From JACVRW01 sp038323835 (GTDB lineage Bacteria; Actinomycetota; Thermoleophilia; Solirubrobacterales; Thermoleophilaceae), in assembly GCA_038323835.1 (NCBI GenBank), contig JBBQHI010000015.1:11728-75727 (forward strand): a stretch of 64,000 bases of DNA, read 5' to 3'. Numbering within the stretch: position 1 is the stretch's first letter; every line of letters starts with the position of its first letter. This document shows, piece after piece, positions 33,376-41,862 of this stretch. The position numbers were made by a program, and so were the translations under genes. Under the pieces are notes generated by a model. The model was given only the letters and a program-made list of their open reading frames with translations. It searched no databases and was not told where the DNA came from.

Positions 33376-35142
33376 ATGTTCGGCAAGGTTCTGGTGGCCA
33401 ATAGAGGCGAGATCGCCATTCGCGTCATGCGCTCGCTCGAGGAGCTCGGGGTCGCCAGCGTGGCGGTGTACTCGGAGCCCGACCGCGACGCGCCCCACGC
33501 CCGGCGGGCGGATGAGGCGTACCTGCTCGGCCCCGGGCCGGCGGCCGAGAGCTACCTGAGCGTCGAGCGGATCCTGGACGCAGCCCGCAAGTCCGGGGCG
33601 GAGGCGATCCACCCCGGGTACGGCTTCCTCGCGGAGAACGCCGCCTTCGCCCGCGCCTGCGAGGACGCGGGAATCGTGTTCGTCGGCCCGCCCGCCGACG
33701 CGATCGACGCCATGGGATCGAAGACCAGGGCGCGCGAGCTGATGAAGGGGGCGGGTGTTCCGATCGTGCCCGGCACCACCGAGCCGGTGGAGACCGTGGA
33801 GGACGCCCGCAAGGTGATCGCCGACTCGATCGGCTACCCGGTGGCCATCAAGGCCGCCGGCGGCGGGGGCGGCAAGGGCTTTCGCGTGGCCGAGACCGAG
33901 GACAAGCTCCAGGAGGCGTTCGAGGGCGCCTCGCGCGAGGGCGAGAAGTTCTTCTCCGACGGCACGGTGTACGTGGAGCGCTACCTGGCCGACCCGCGCC
34001 ACGTTGAGGTGCAGGTGCTGGCGGACGGGCACGGCAACGTGATCCACCTCTTCGAGCGCGACTGCTCGGTCCAGCGCCGCCACCAGAAGCTGATCGAGGA
34101 GAGCCCGGCCCCCGCCGTGGATCCCGAGCTGCGCGAGCGGATCGGGAAGATCGGCACCGACGCCGCCCGCGCGGTGGGGTACCGGTCGGCGGGCACGATC
34201 GAGGGCCTGCTGGCCGACGGCGAGTACTACTTCCTCGAGATGAACACCCGCGTGCAGGTGGAGCACTGCGTGACCGAGATGGTCACCGGGATCGACATCG
34301 TGCGTGAGCAGCTGAAAATCGCCGCCGGGGAGCCGCTCGCCTACGCGCAGGACGACGTGGTGATTCGTGGCCACGCGATCGAATGCCGCATCAACGCCGA
34401 GGACGCCTCCAAGAAGTTCGCCCCGGCGCCCGGGCGGATCACCTCCTACCGCGAGCCCGCCGGCCCGTTCGTGCGCGTGGACTCCGGCGCCGAGGAGGGC
34501 TACGAGGTGCTGCCCCTCTACGACCCGATGATCGCCAAGCTGATCGTGTGGGACGTGGACCGCGAGGCCTCCACCCGGCGAATGCTGCGCGCGCTGGACG
34601 AGTACGAGATCGGCGGGCTCAAGACCCTGATCCCGTTCCACCAAGAGCTGATGAAGAGCGAGCAGTGGGCGCGCGGGGAGACCTGCCGCGACCTCGTGGA
34701 GGACAGGGAGTGGCTCAAGAAGCTGGCCTTCCCGGCGCCGGAGAAGGCGGACGTTGACGGCGAGGCGGCCGAGAAGGTGTCGCGCGAGTACGCCGTGGAG
34801 GTCTCCGGTCGCCGCTTCGACGTGACGGTGATCGGCGAGGCCGGCCCGAACGGCGCCAACGGCGCCGCTACCGCGGCCACCCGTCAGGCACCGAGGCGCG
34901 AGCGCAAGAGCGGGAGTGGCGGCGGGGCCCCCGGCGCGCTCATCTCGCCCATGCAGGGCACCGTGCTCAAGGTGGCGGTCGAGAAGGGCGCCCAGGTCGA
35001 GGAGGGCGCCCTGGTGTGCGTGATCGAGGCCATGAAGATGGAGAACGAGATCACCGCCCCCAGCGCGGGGACCATCGAGCAACTCGAGGTGTCCGAGGGC
35101 AGCTCCGTGGCCAGCGGCGACACCATCGCCGTCATCAAGTAG
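33376..35142 (+). CDS. Acetyl/propionyl-CoA carboxylase alpha subunit (biotin carboxylase + BCCP)
   Basis: 588 residues from ATG 33376 (much longer alternative starts are inside the opposite gene). Biotin carboxylase domain: FGKVLVANRGEIAIRVMRSL, AIHPGYGFLAENAAFARACE, the ATP-grasp glycine loop KAAGGGGGKGFR, HVEVQVLADGHGNVIHLFER and EMNTRVQVEHCVTE. A linker of about 60 residues leads to a biotinyl domain with the target lysine K554 in EAMKMENE. It carboxylates its own biotin and supplies PccB (18297-19886). The next gene begins 9 bp later. Confidence 0.93.
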   Translation: MFGKVLVANRGEIAIRVMRSLEELGVASVAVYSEPDRDAPHARRADEAYLLGPGPAAESYLSVERILDAARKSGAEAIHPGYGFLAENAAFARACEDAGIVFVGPPADAIDAMGSKTRARELMKGAGVPIVPGTTEPVETVEDARKVIADSIGYPVAIKAAGGGGGKGFRVAETEDKLQEAFEGASREGEKFFSDGTVYVERYLADPRHVEVQVLADGHGNVIHLFERDCSVQRRHQKLIEESPAPAVDPELRERIGKIGTDAARAVGYRSAGTIEGLLADGEYYFLEMNTRVQVEHCVTEMVTGIDIVREQLKIAAGEPLAYAQDDVVIRGHAIECRINAEDASKKFAPAPGRITSYREPAGPFVRVDSGAEEGYEVLPLYDPMIAKLIVWDVDREASTRRMLRALDEYEIGGLKTLIPFHQELMKSEQWARGETCRDLVEDREWLKKLAFPAPEKADVDGEAAEKVSREYAVEVSGRRFDVTVIGEAGPNGANGAATAATRQAPRRERKSGSGGGAPGALISPMQGTVLKVAVEKGAQVEEGALVCVIEAMKMENEITAPSAGTIEQLEVSEGSSVASGDTIAVIK

Positions 35143-35151
35143 GCCGCGGCC

Positions 35152-36249
35152 GTGCCGGCCGCCATCGTCGTGGGTGCCGGCTCCTTCGGGGCGTCGCTCG
35201 CCGACCGGCTGGTGGCCGAGGGCTGGGAGGTGACGCTCATCGACCGCTTCGGCCCGGGTGACCCGCGAGCCGAGTCCGGGGGCGAGACGCGCCTGCTCCG
35301 CTTCTCCCACGGCGGCGACGCCCTCTACACGCGTCTGGCCCGCCGATCCCGCGAGCACTGGCTGGAGCTGGGCGGAGTGCTGGTGGAATCGGGCATGGCG
35401 TGGCTTGTGCGCGACCGAGGCGGCTGGGAGGCCGACAGCGAGCGCGTGCTGCGCGCGGAGCACGTCCCGGTGGAGATCCTGGACCCGGCGGACGCCGTGC
35501 GCCTGCTTCCGGGCCTCGCTCCGGAGGGGCTCCACCACGTGCTCCACGAGCCGGAGGCCGGCGTGCTGCGCGCGGCCGAGGGCGTGCGGCTCCTGACCGC
35601 GCGCGCCGTGGACGGGGGCGCGCGGATGGAGGTGGGCGAGGCCCGCCCCGAGGCGTCCGGGGTCCGGTTCGGCTCGCGGGTGCTCGAGGCGGACGTGGTG
35701 GTGTGGGCCTGCGGCGCCTGGCTGGCGAGCCTGTTCCCTGAGCTCGTCTCGCTCCGGGTCACGCTCCAGCAGGCGGTCCTGTTCGAGGCGGGTCCCGCGT
35801 TCGCCGGTCCGGGCTGGGTGGACTTCGCCGGTGGCTGGTACGGGCACGGCGCGATCGCCCCTCACGGATTCAAGGTTGCGTCCGACGCGGACGGCCGCGA
35901 CGTGGACCCCGACGCACGGCCCGCCGAGGCGGGCGACGACGCCGTGACGCGGGCCCGCGAATACCTCGCCCTGCGCTTCCCGGAGCTCGCCCGGGCGCCC
36001 GTGCTGGGAGCTCCGGTGTGCCACTACAGCCTCACGGAGGACTCGAACTTCATCCTCGCCCCGCGACCCGGGATGCCCGGCCACTGGCTGCTCGGCGGCG
36101 GCTCGGGGCACGGGTTCAAGCACGGACCGGCGGTGGCCGAGCACATGGCGGCCGTGCTCGGCGGACGGACCGAGCCCGAGGAGCGCTTCGCGCTGGGCGA
36201 CCGCCGCCCGGGCCGCAGCCTGCGCACGGCCGGCTCCCAGCGTGGATAG
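35152..36249 (+). CDS. FAD-dependent oxidoreductase, sarcosine oxidase-like (DAO family)
   Basis: 365 residues from GTG 35152. It begins with the dinucleotide fold AAIVVGAGSFGASLADRLVA and continues as a D-amino-acid/sarcosine oxidase-type enzyme: GGETRLLRFSHGGDALYTRL matches the MTOX/SoxA region SRxxR, and SLTEDSNFILAPRPGMPGHW with LLGGGSGHGFKHGPAVAEHM is the C-terminal FAD-contact region ending near a Gly-rich GxGFKH. A covalent-flavin cysteine is not clear. It oxidises a secondary or N-methyl amine; the substrate is not predictable. The stop is overlapped by the MFS gene start. Confidence 0.8.
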   Translation: MPAAIVVGAGSFGASLADRLVAEGWEVTLIDRFGPGDPRAESGGETRLLRFSHGGDALYTRLARRSREHWLELGGVLVESGMAWLVRDRGGWEADSERVLRAEHVPVEILDPADAVRLLPGLAPEGLHHVLHEPEAGVLRAAEGVRLLTARAVDGGARMEVGEARPEASGVRFGSRVLEADVVVWACGAWLASLFPELVSLRVTLQQAVLFEAGPAFAGPGWVDFAGGWYGHGAIAPHGFKVASDADGRDVDPDARPAEAGDDAVTRAREYLALRFPELARAPVLGAPVCHYSLTEDSNFILAPRPGMPGHWLLGGGSGHGFKHGPAVAEHMAAVLGGRTEPEERFALGDRRPGRSLRTAGSQRG

Positions 36250-37480
36250 CCGCGAGGAGCGCAGCCCGAGCGGTGGTCGGGCGAGCACCGGAGCCTCGAA
36301 TTCTCGCCGCCTCCTCCCGCTCGTCCTCGCCACCACGGCCACCCAGGCGTCGATCGTCGTCCTGGCCCCCCTCGTGGTGGAGATCGGGAACGAGTTCGAC
36401 GCCTCGCTCGGCTCCGTCGGGATCGCCCGCTCGGTGCTGGCGGCCACCGCGGTCGGCGTGTCGCTGGCGATCGGGCCGCTGATCGACCGCGTGGGAGTGG
36501 GGCCGCTGATCGTGGCCGGGGCGCTGCTCGCGATGGCGGGCGCCGGGCTGGCGGCGGCGGCGCCCTCGCTGCTCGTGTTCTACGCGACCCAGGTGGTCAC
36601 CGGCGCGGGCGTGGCCTGCATGCTCTCCGCGGGCTTTGCCGGGGTGGCCGCCTACTTCCCTCCCGAGCGCGCCGCCTGGGCGATGGGCTGGGTGGTGGGC
36701 TCGCAGTCCCTGGCCTGGATCGCCGGCACGCCCACGATCGGCTTCCTGGCCGAGCACGGCTCTTGGCGCCTGGCCTACGCAGTTCCGGCCGGGATCTCTC
36801 TGCTCGCGCTCGTGGCGGGACTCCTGGCCCCCGCGGGACGCCTCCGCGAGCCGCACGCGGGTCCGCGGGAGGGGCTTCTGGCGGTCTTCCGCGATCCCTC
36901 CGCGCGGCGCTGGACGCTGGCCGAGCTCGTGGCCTACTCGGCCTGGACCGCCGAGATCACCTACGCCGGGGCGTTCTACATCAAGACCTACGACCTGGGG
37001 GAGACAGCGGTGGGCATCCTTCTGGCGGTGGGCTCGGTGATGTTCCTGCTCGCCTCCACCAACACCGCCCGGCTGGCCGAGCACTACCCGCGGCGACCGC
37101 TGATCGCGCTGGCCGCGCTCGGCATGGGCACGCTCCTGGTGCCGGTGCTGAACGTGACCGTCTCCGTGTGGCTCACCCTCGGCATGTTCTGCCTGATGGC
37201 CCTCTTCGCCGCCGTGCGGTCGGCGGGATCGAGCGCGCTCGGCCTGTCTCAGCTCCCCGGGCAGGCGGGGAGCATGATGGCCGCGCGGACCGCGAGCGCG
37301 CAGCTCGGGTACATGGTCGGTGCCGGCGTGGGCGGCGTCGTTCTGGAGCTGCTCGGGTTCGGGGCGCTCGGCTTCGTGCTCCTCGGCGGGATGCTGCTGT
37401 CCGCCGTACTCGTGCTGCGCGTGAACGACCCCGAGGCGGCCGTGCCTTCGGCGCGCTACCCCGAGCCCGTGCCCGACTGA
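36242..37480 (+). CDS. MFS transporter whose N-terminus is encoded by a hairpin repeat
   Basis: 412 residues from GTG 36242, which overlaps the previous stop by 8 bp. Twelve hydrophobic helices begin at LLPLVLATTATQASIVVLAP. VLAATAVGVSLAIGPLIDRV and WAMGWVVGSQSLAWIAGTPT are typical of drug-exporter-like MFS proteins. The first 20 residues (DSREERSPSGGRASTGASNS) are mostly repeat R6 read in frame; between the repeat and the first helix no ATG, GTG or TTG is in frame, so the repeat is either translated as an N-terminal tail or the real start is an unusual codon. The substrate is unknown. Confidence 0.75.
   Translation: MDSREERSPSGGRASTGASNSRRLLPLVLATTATQASIVVLAPLVVEIGNEFDASLGSVGIARSVLAATAVGVSLAIGPLIDRVGVGPLIVAGALLAMAGAGLAAAAPSLLVFYATQVVTGAGVACMLSAGFAGVAAYFPPERAAWAMGWVVGSQSLAWIAGTPTIGFLAEHGSWRLAYAVPAGISLLALVAGLLAPAGRLREPHAGPREGLLAVFRDPSARRWTLAELVAYSAWTAEITYAGAFYIKTYDLGETAVGILLAVGSVMFLLASTNTARLAEHYPRRPLIALAALGMGTLLVPVLNVTVSVWLTLGMFCLMALFAAVRSAGSSALGLSQLPGQAGSMMAARTASAQLGYMVGAGVGGVVLELLGFGALGFVLLGGMLLSAVLVLRVNDPEAAVPSARYPEPVPD
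36254..36292 (+). repeat. Hairpin repeat, copy R6
   Basis: Exact flanks GAGGAGCGCAG and GCGAGCACCGGA around a stem GCCCGA / TCGGGC with loop GCGGTGG (one inner mismatch compared with R1). It starts five bases after the stop codon of the FAD oxidoreductase and lies within the first codons of the MFS gene. Confidence 0.8.
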
Positions 37481-37600
37481 ACGGCCGAGCCCCGCCCGCC
37501 ACCGTTGGTGCTTGCTTTCTGGGGTGCGTCAACCTACGGTGGACCGACGTCGGCAGGGACGCCGCACCGGTTATCCGTCGCCAACAGAGAGGTGTCGATC

Positions 37601-38227
37601 GTGCTGCGCAGAGTCCTCGGCCACATGCGTCACAACGTGGTGGCCTACCTTGCCCTGTTTATCGCCCTTGGCGGCACCAGCGCCTACGCGGCCAACACGG
37701 TGTTCAGCACCGACATCGTGGACGGCGAGGTGAAGTCGGTGGACGTGGGTGACGGCGAGATCAAGAGCGCCGATGTGAAGGACCAGAGCCTCACCACCTT
37801 CGACGTCTCGACGTTCCTCGGCGCCGATGTGGTGGACAACACCCTCACCGGCGATGACATCGACGAGTCCACCCTGAACCTGACGGCCGAGGCCGTGCAC
37901 CTCGTGCCGGCCTCCGGCACGAACGGCTTCACCAACTTCTGGGGGAACGACGACGACGCACTCACGGCGTCGCCGGCGGGCTACTGGAAGGACCTCGCCG
38001 GGATCGTGCATCTGAAGGGCACCGTCGGCACCACGGGCGCGGACGCCCGTGAAACGATCTTCATTCTGCCGGCCGGCTACCGGCCCAGTGCGCCCGAGCT
38101 CTTCCCGGCGGCCACCGTCGGAGGCGGCGGGGTCTCGCAGGTGCTGATCACGACGAACGGCAACGTGGAGGCCTACTCGGGCAGCACCCTTGGGATGAGC
38201 TTCGCGGGCATCGAATACCGGCCCTGA
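37601..38227 (+). CDS. Secreted protein with Solirubrobacterales-type signal peptide and short repeats
   Basis: 208 residues from GTG 37601, preceded by AGAGAGG; earlier in-frame starts (37505, 37592) are less good. The N-terminus LRRVLGHMRHNVVAYLALFI with ALGGTSAYAAN is a signal peptide frequent in this bacterial group. Residues about 32-95 are imperfect short repeats of the type SxDVxDGEIKSADVKDQSL, continuing GADVVDNTLTGDDIDESTLN. The C-terminal 110 residues form a beta-rich domain (YWKDLAGIVHLKGTVGTT, FILPAGYRPSAPELFPA) resembling trimeric head domains of collagen-like or phage-tail-like surface proteins. Probably a cell-surface or extracellular structural protein; no enzymatic motif. Confidence 0.7.
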   Translation: MLRRVLGHMRHNVVAYLALFIALGGTSAYAANTVFSTDIVDGEVKSVDVGDGEIKSADVKDQSLTTFDVSTFLGADVVDNTLTGDDIDESTLNLTAEAVHLVPASGTNGFTNFWGNDDDALTASPAGYWKDLAGIVHLKGTVGTTGADARETIFILPAGYRPSAPELFPAATVGGGGVSQVLITTNGNVEAYSGSTLGMSFAGIEYRP

Positions 38228-38258
38228 GCGAGCGCGCGGCATCCAATACGGTCCCGAG

Positions 38259-38705
38259 ATGGATTACGAAGCGGTGCGCTCGGGCCTCGAGCAGGCGATT
38301 CCGTTCAACCGCCACCTGGGGCTCGAGGTGCTCGAGGTGTCGGACGGGCGCGGAGTGGTGCTGCTCCCCGAGGGCGACAACCTGTTGAACCACGTGGGCT
38401 CCCAGCACGCCGGCGGCCTGTTCTCGGCCGGCGAGGCCGCCTCGGGCGGGGCCTTCGTGGGCGCGTTCGCCGAGCGCATGGGCAGCATCACGCCGCTGGC
38501 GAAGTCCGCCCGGATCGACTACCTGAAGCTCGCCAAGGGACCGATCACGGCCACCGCCACGCTCGGCGGCGACAGGACCGACCTGCTGGCCCGCCTGGAC
38601 GCCGACTCCCGCCTGGAGTTCCCCGTCGAGGTGGAGCTGACGGACGCATCCGGCACCACCGTCGCCCGCATGACCGTGGACTGGCACGTCCGGAAGAACG
38701 ACTAG
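38259..38705 (+). CDS. Hotdog-fold thioesterase-like protein (DUF4442/PaaI-like)
   Basis: 148 residues from ATG 38259. The hotdog pattern is present: an N-terminal helix YEAVRSGLEQAIPFNRHLGL, strand VLEVSDGRGVVLLPEGDNLL, then NHVGSQHAGGLFSAGEAASG, in which the HxGGLFxxxEAA element forms the central helix and candidate catalytic site. YLKLAKGPITATATLGG and PVEVELTDASGTTVARMTVD complete the sheet. It probably hydrolyses acyl-CoA or acts as a ligand-binding homologue. Independent transcription unit, followed by repeat R7. Confidence 0.75.
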   Translation: MDYEAVRSGLEQAIPFNRHLGLEVLEVSDGRGVVLLPEGDNLLNHVGSQHAGGLFSAGEAASGGAFVGAFAERMGSITPLAKSARIDYLKLAKGPITATATLGGDRTDLLARLDADSRLEFPVEVELTDASGTTVARMTVDWHVRKND

Positions 38706-38744
38706 CCGGAAGCCTGTGTCACCCGAACAACAGCGACGCGAAGC

Positions 38745-38785
38745 GAGGAGCGCAGCCCCGATCGGTGATCGGGGCGAGCACCGCA
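38745..38785 (+). repeat. Hairpin repeat, copy R7
   Basis: A 41-bp copy with left flank GAGGAGCGCAG and right flank GCGAGCACCG, and the longest perfect stem of the family: GCCCCGATC-GGT-GATCGGGGC (9 bp, 3-nt loop). It lies 40 bp after the thioesterase stop in the same direction, and just before the end of the convergent PHP-domain gene. Confidence 0.8.
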
Positions 38786-38793
38786 GCTACGAA

Positions 38794-40590
38794 TTACGAG
38801 TACCAGTCGTGGCCGCGCACGCCGCGGCAGCGCACATGCTCCACGCCCTTCCTGCCCGCCCTCAGCCAGATCGGGCTCGACACGGTGTCGATCAGGTTGC
38901 CGCTCATGATCTGCAGGCGCCAGCGGCCGGGACCGGAGCCGTCGAAGCGGTACTTGAAGTTGGCGCCGGTGATCGGCACGGTGGCCACGGTCGTGCCGTC
39001 CTTCACCACGCGCAGATTGGCACCCGAGCCGTTCAGGACCCGGGCGTGGAAGGTCGCGCCGGGCGCGTCCACCACGTCGCCCAGGATCGCCCGCTGCTCA
39101 CGGTGGCCCCAGGGACGGGCGTTGAAGCGGAGGTCGGGGCCGGCGTTGCCCGTGACCTTCACGTAGGTGTGGCGGGCCTGCACGCCGCAGCGGATGCCGT
39201 CCTCTGAGAGCTCGGGCGCGCGGACCACGGTGGTGGCCTCCCCCACGGGCGCGTCGAGCGCCCCGGGGTGGCGGCCGGCCAGGTGGGAGTCGCTCGATCC
39301 CACGGCGGCGATCTTGTACCCGAGCCCGAGCAGTCGCTCGTACAGGGTGATCGCGGTGCCGGTGAACGGGTTGGGCGTGGTCGCGCCCAGGTGAGAGACC
39401 CCGGTGGCCACCTCGAGCGCGTCCACCTGGGAGTAGTCGGTGTCCGCGTCGCTGTACTCCCAGAAGCAGCCGCGGCAGAAGGCCGCCGCCGCGGGCGTCA
39501 CGGGCGGGAAGATCGTGGGGTGGTTGATCTGGGTCCAGCCGCCGAAGCGGTGGACCTCCTTGAAGATGTCGCTCGGCAGGCGGCCCGGGCTCTGGAGCTT
39601 CAGCGAGCCGTCGGCCAGTCGTTCGTAGATCGGAACGGTCCGGTAGTCCACGAAGTGGGCGCTGCCGTGGTTGTTGGTGTGGCCGTGGTAGGTGATCACC
39701 TCACTGCTGCGCACCACCAGGTTTCGCCTGTACTGCGCCTGGTAGCGGCCGATCTCGTTCCAGGCGGGGTAGCCGGACACGTAGTCGGAGAGCGTGATGA
39801 AGTCGAGGCCCGCCCCGCCCTGCGCGATCGGCTTGAAGGCGTAGCCGAAGACCTCGGACATTGGCGCATTGCCGTAGGCCGAGTGCTCGGCGTGAACGTG
39901 CATGTCGCCCGCGTACCAGCCGGCGTGGGCGCGTGCCGGGGCGGTGTTGTAGGGAGCGGGCTGGTACGGCTCGTCGTTGAAGGACGGGTCGTTGGCCAGG
40001 TCGATCTCCACGCGCCACCTGACCTTGCCGTCGGCGTCGCCCTCGGACTGCGGGATCACCGCCGCCACGCCCAGCTCGGCGGCCCACTGTCCCGGCTTGA
40101 TCGGCCCGGGGATGAAGCCGCGCGCGGTCTTGCCCGGCACCTCGACGCGCGGGTTGGCCGTGTACTGGGCCTCGGTGGAGAAGCCCTCGCTCGAGAGCGT
40201 CACGTCGGGATGGCTCGATCCTCCCCAGCCGCGGAACTCGGGCTCGCCCCAGATTCCCTGGTTCCCGGGACGAGGCCCGTAGAGCCCGAGGTCGAGCGTG
40301 TGGCTGCTGGTTCCGCCCTCCGGCTTGTCCCAGCAGTACTTGACGCGCACGGCCGTGGTGCCCGCGGGCACATCGAACGGGAGCATCACGTAGGTCTTGT
40401 TGATGTTCACGCCAAACTCGCCGGTGATCACCTTGTCCGGGGTGATCGCCCGTCCGCCGCAGGGTGTGGTCAGGCCCGGGCCGGGCTCGGCGGGAACGGT
40501 CTGAGGGGGCCCCTGGGCGGAGGCGGACGCGGCAGGGGCCGTCGCCATCAGCAGGAGAGCCAGGGCGGCGGTGCGCAGTCTCAAACGCAC
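38794..40590 (-). CDS. Secreted PHP-domain metal-dependent hydrolase (CehA/McbA-like)
   Basis: 598 residues from GTG 40590 with a signal peptide (RTAALALLLMATAPAASASA). After an N-terminal beta-sandwich (ITGEFGVNINKTYVMLPFDV) comes a PHP domain: GDMHVHAEHSAY supplies the HxH metal ligands, TLSDYVSG and VITYHGHTNNHGSAHFVDY further ligands, and WTQINHPTIF and VGSSDSHLAGRHPG the later histidines. Such proteins hydrolyse phosphoesters or carbamates; the known members CehA/McbA act on carbaryl. The C-terminus (ILGDVVDAPGATFHARVLNG onwards) is a beta-domain. Natural substrate unknown. Confidence 0.8.
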   Translation of the reverse strand: MRLRLRTAALALLLMATAPAASASAQGPPQTVPAEPGPGLTTPCGGRAITPDKVITGEFGVNINKTYVMLPFDVPAGTTAVRVKYCWDKPEGGTSSHTLDLGLYGPRPGNQGIWGEPEFRGWGGSSHPDVTLSSEGFSTEAQYTANPRVEVPGKTARGFIPGPIKPGQWAAELGVAAVIPQSEGDADGKVRWRVEIDLANDPSFNDEPYQPAPYNTAPARAHAGWYAGDMHVHAEHSAYGNAPMSEVFGYAFKPIAQGGAGLDFITLSDYVSGYPAWNEIGRYQAQYRRNLVVRSSEVITYHGHTNNHGSAHFVDYRTVPIYERLADGSLKLQSPGRLPSDIFKEVHRFGGWTQINHPTIFPPVTPAAAAFCRGCFWEYSDADTDYSQVDALEVATGVSHLGATTPNPFTGTAITLYERLLGLGYKIAAVGSSDSHLAGRHPGALDAPVGEATTVVRAPELSEDGIRCGVQARHTYVKVTGNAGPDLRFNARPWGHREQRAILGDVVDAPGATFHARVLNGSGANLRVVKDGTTVATVPITGANFKYRFDGSGPGRWRLQIMSGNLIDTVSSPIWLRAGRKGVEHVRCRGVRGHDWYS

Positions 40591-40686
40591 GGCCGCGAGT
40601 CTATGGCCCGGCGGCCGCATTAGCCAGGTGGAACCGTGCCCGCGGCCCCTTGCGCGCGCCCATCCGGGCGATCTAGGCTCGCCTAT

Positions 40687-40704
40687 CGCCGCGGGCCCGC
40701 GGCG
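40687..40704. promoter_or_regulatory. Perfect 18-bp palindrome upstream of the hypothetical gene at 40727
   Basis: CGCCGCGGGCCCGCGGCG is fully self-complementary and lies 22 bp before the start codon, just ahead of the ribosome site GGGGAGG. It could be an operator or a hairpin in the leader. GC-rich palindromes arise more easily in this genome, so significance is modest. Confidence 0.35.
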
Positions 40705-40726
40705 AAACCCGAAGGGGAGGACTCGC

Positions 40727-41083
40727 ATGGCCGAAGCAGGACTGTTCATCGGTTGGGGCGCCAACGTGCCCGGCCGCGAGGAGAAGGGGCTCGCGGTCTT
40801 CAACGAGAGCATCCAGTACTGGGGTGGACTCCAGCAGGACGGCAAGATCGAGTCGTTCGAGGTGGTGCTGCTCACTCCGCACGGTGGCGATCTCGAGGGC
40901 TTCGCGCTGCTGCGGGGAAGCGGCGAGCAGGTGGCCGCCCTCGTAATCGACGAGGAGTTTGCGCGCCAGACGACGCGCGCCACCTTCATCGTTCAGAACG
41001 TGGGCGTGATCCCCGCGGTGCTCGGTGAGGGCCTGGCGGCCTCCATCGAGCAGTACCAGAACCAGTTCAGCGAGCTGACCTAG
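40727..41083 (+). CDS. Conserved hypothetical protein
   Basis: 118 residues from ATG 40727 with a strong GGGGAGG ribosome site; longer in-frame starts run into the upstream opposite gene's leader. The sequence is FIGWGANVPGREEKGLAVFN, then YWGGLQQDGKIESFEVVLLT and GFALLRGSGEQVAALVIDEE, ending VQNVGVIPAVLGEGLAASIE. It looks like a compact alpha-beta (ferredoxin-like dimeric) protein without signal peptide or membrane segment. The family was not recognised and no function is proposed. Its end overlaps the end of the convergent MBL-fold gene. Confidence 0.65.
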   Translation: MAEAGLFIGWGANVPGREEKGLAVFNESIQYWGGLQQDGKIESFEVVLLTPHGGDLEGFALLRGSGEQVAALVIDEEFARQTTRATFIVQNVGVIPAVLGEGLAASIEQYQNQFSELT

Positions 41084-41853
41084 GTTCTTTTCAGGTTGTC
41101 GCCGTGTATGCGGCGCTGCGCCCCGCTCGCCCGGCTGTCCGGGAGGGTGGGGCGCTCGTCGCCGCGTTCCAGCGCGTCCAGGTAGTCCACGTCCTCGTCC
41201 AGGATGCGCAGGGCCGTCGCGCGATCGTGCGGAGAACCGTGTCCGGGCACCACGATCTCCGCCTCCTCCACCAGCGGGGCGAGGCGGGCCAGCGTCGCGC
41301 GGTAGGCCTCGAGCGAGCCCCCCTCGGAGATCATCGGGATCTCGACGTCGGACAGGTAGTCGCCCACCACGAGAAGTCCGAGCGAGCGGGCGAACAGGGC
41401 GAGCCCGTCCGGGGTGTGGCCCTCGGCGGGGTGCAGCTCGATCTCCGCCTCGCCGAGGTCGAGGCGTCCGGGCACGGGAAGCCCCTGAACCTGCCCGAGC
41501 GACAGAGGCTGGAGCCGCGTCACGTAGTGCTCGTCATCGTGGTCCCGCAGGGCGCGCTGCGCGGCTCCGGGCTCGCGGCCAAGGCGTTCGGCCGTTGCGT
41601 CTCCCACCCCCAGGGCCAGGCCGGGGAACGCCAGCCGCCCCAGGAGGTGGTCGAAGTCGCCGTGTGTGGCCAGCAGCCCCCTCGGCTCGAATCCGGTCTG
41701 GGCCAGCAGCGCGGGAAGCGCCTCGAGCTCGTCCGGGAAGTAGGGGGCGTCCACGAGGATCGCCTCGTCGCCCGCGCGCACCGCCGTGGCCGTGGTCTGC
41801 CACATGCGGCTGGTCACGACCAGCGCGTCGCGATGGACCGAGACGGCCCGCAC
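41080..41853 (-). CDS. MBL-fold metallo-hydrolase
   Basis: 257 residues from a GTG. Metallo-beta-lactamase motifs: LLATHGDFDHLLG (HxDxDH-like), PAEGHTPDGLALF (second His), LLVVGDYLSD (bridging Asp) and IVVPGHGSPHD (third His). The fold and motif order match the glyoxalase II/hydroxyacylglutathione hydrolase-like branch, although no residues fix a substrate. The adjacent upstream gene on the same strand is a haloacid dehalogenase; the 9-bp gap suggests cotranscription. Confidence 0.8.
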   Translation of the reverse strand: MRAVSVHRDALVVTSRMWQTTATAVRAGDEAILVDAPYFPDELEALPALLAQTGFEPRGLLATHGDFDHLLGRLAFPGLALGVGDATAERLGREPGAAQRALRDHDDEHYVTRLQPLSLGQVQGLPVPGRLDLGEAEIELHPAEGHTPDGLALFARSLGLLVVGDYLSDVEIPMISEGGSLEAYRATLARLAPLVEEAEIVVPGHGSPHDRATALRILDEDVDYLDALERGDERPTLPDSRASGAQRRIHGDNLKRT

Positions 41854-41862
41854 TGGCGCGGC

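Noticed and set aside
33364..36447. 1027-codon reverse-strand ORF opposite the carboxylase alpha and FAD oxidoreductase genes
   Set aside because: It spans two well-supported forward genes and their junction and has no domain or family resemblance.
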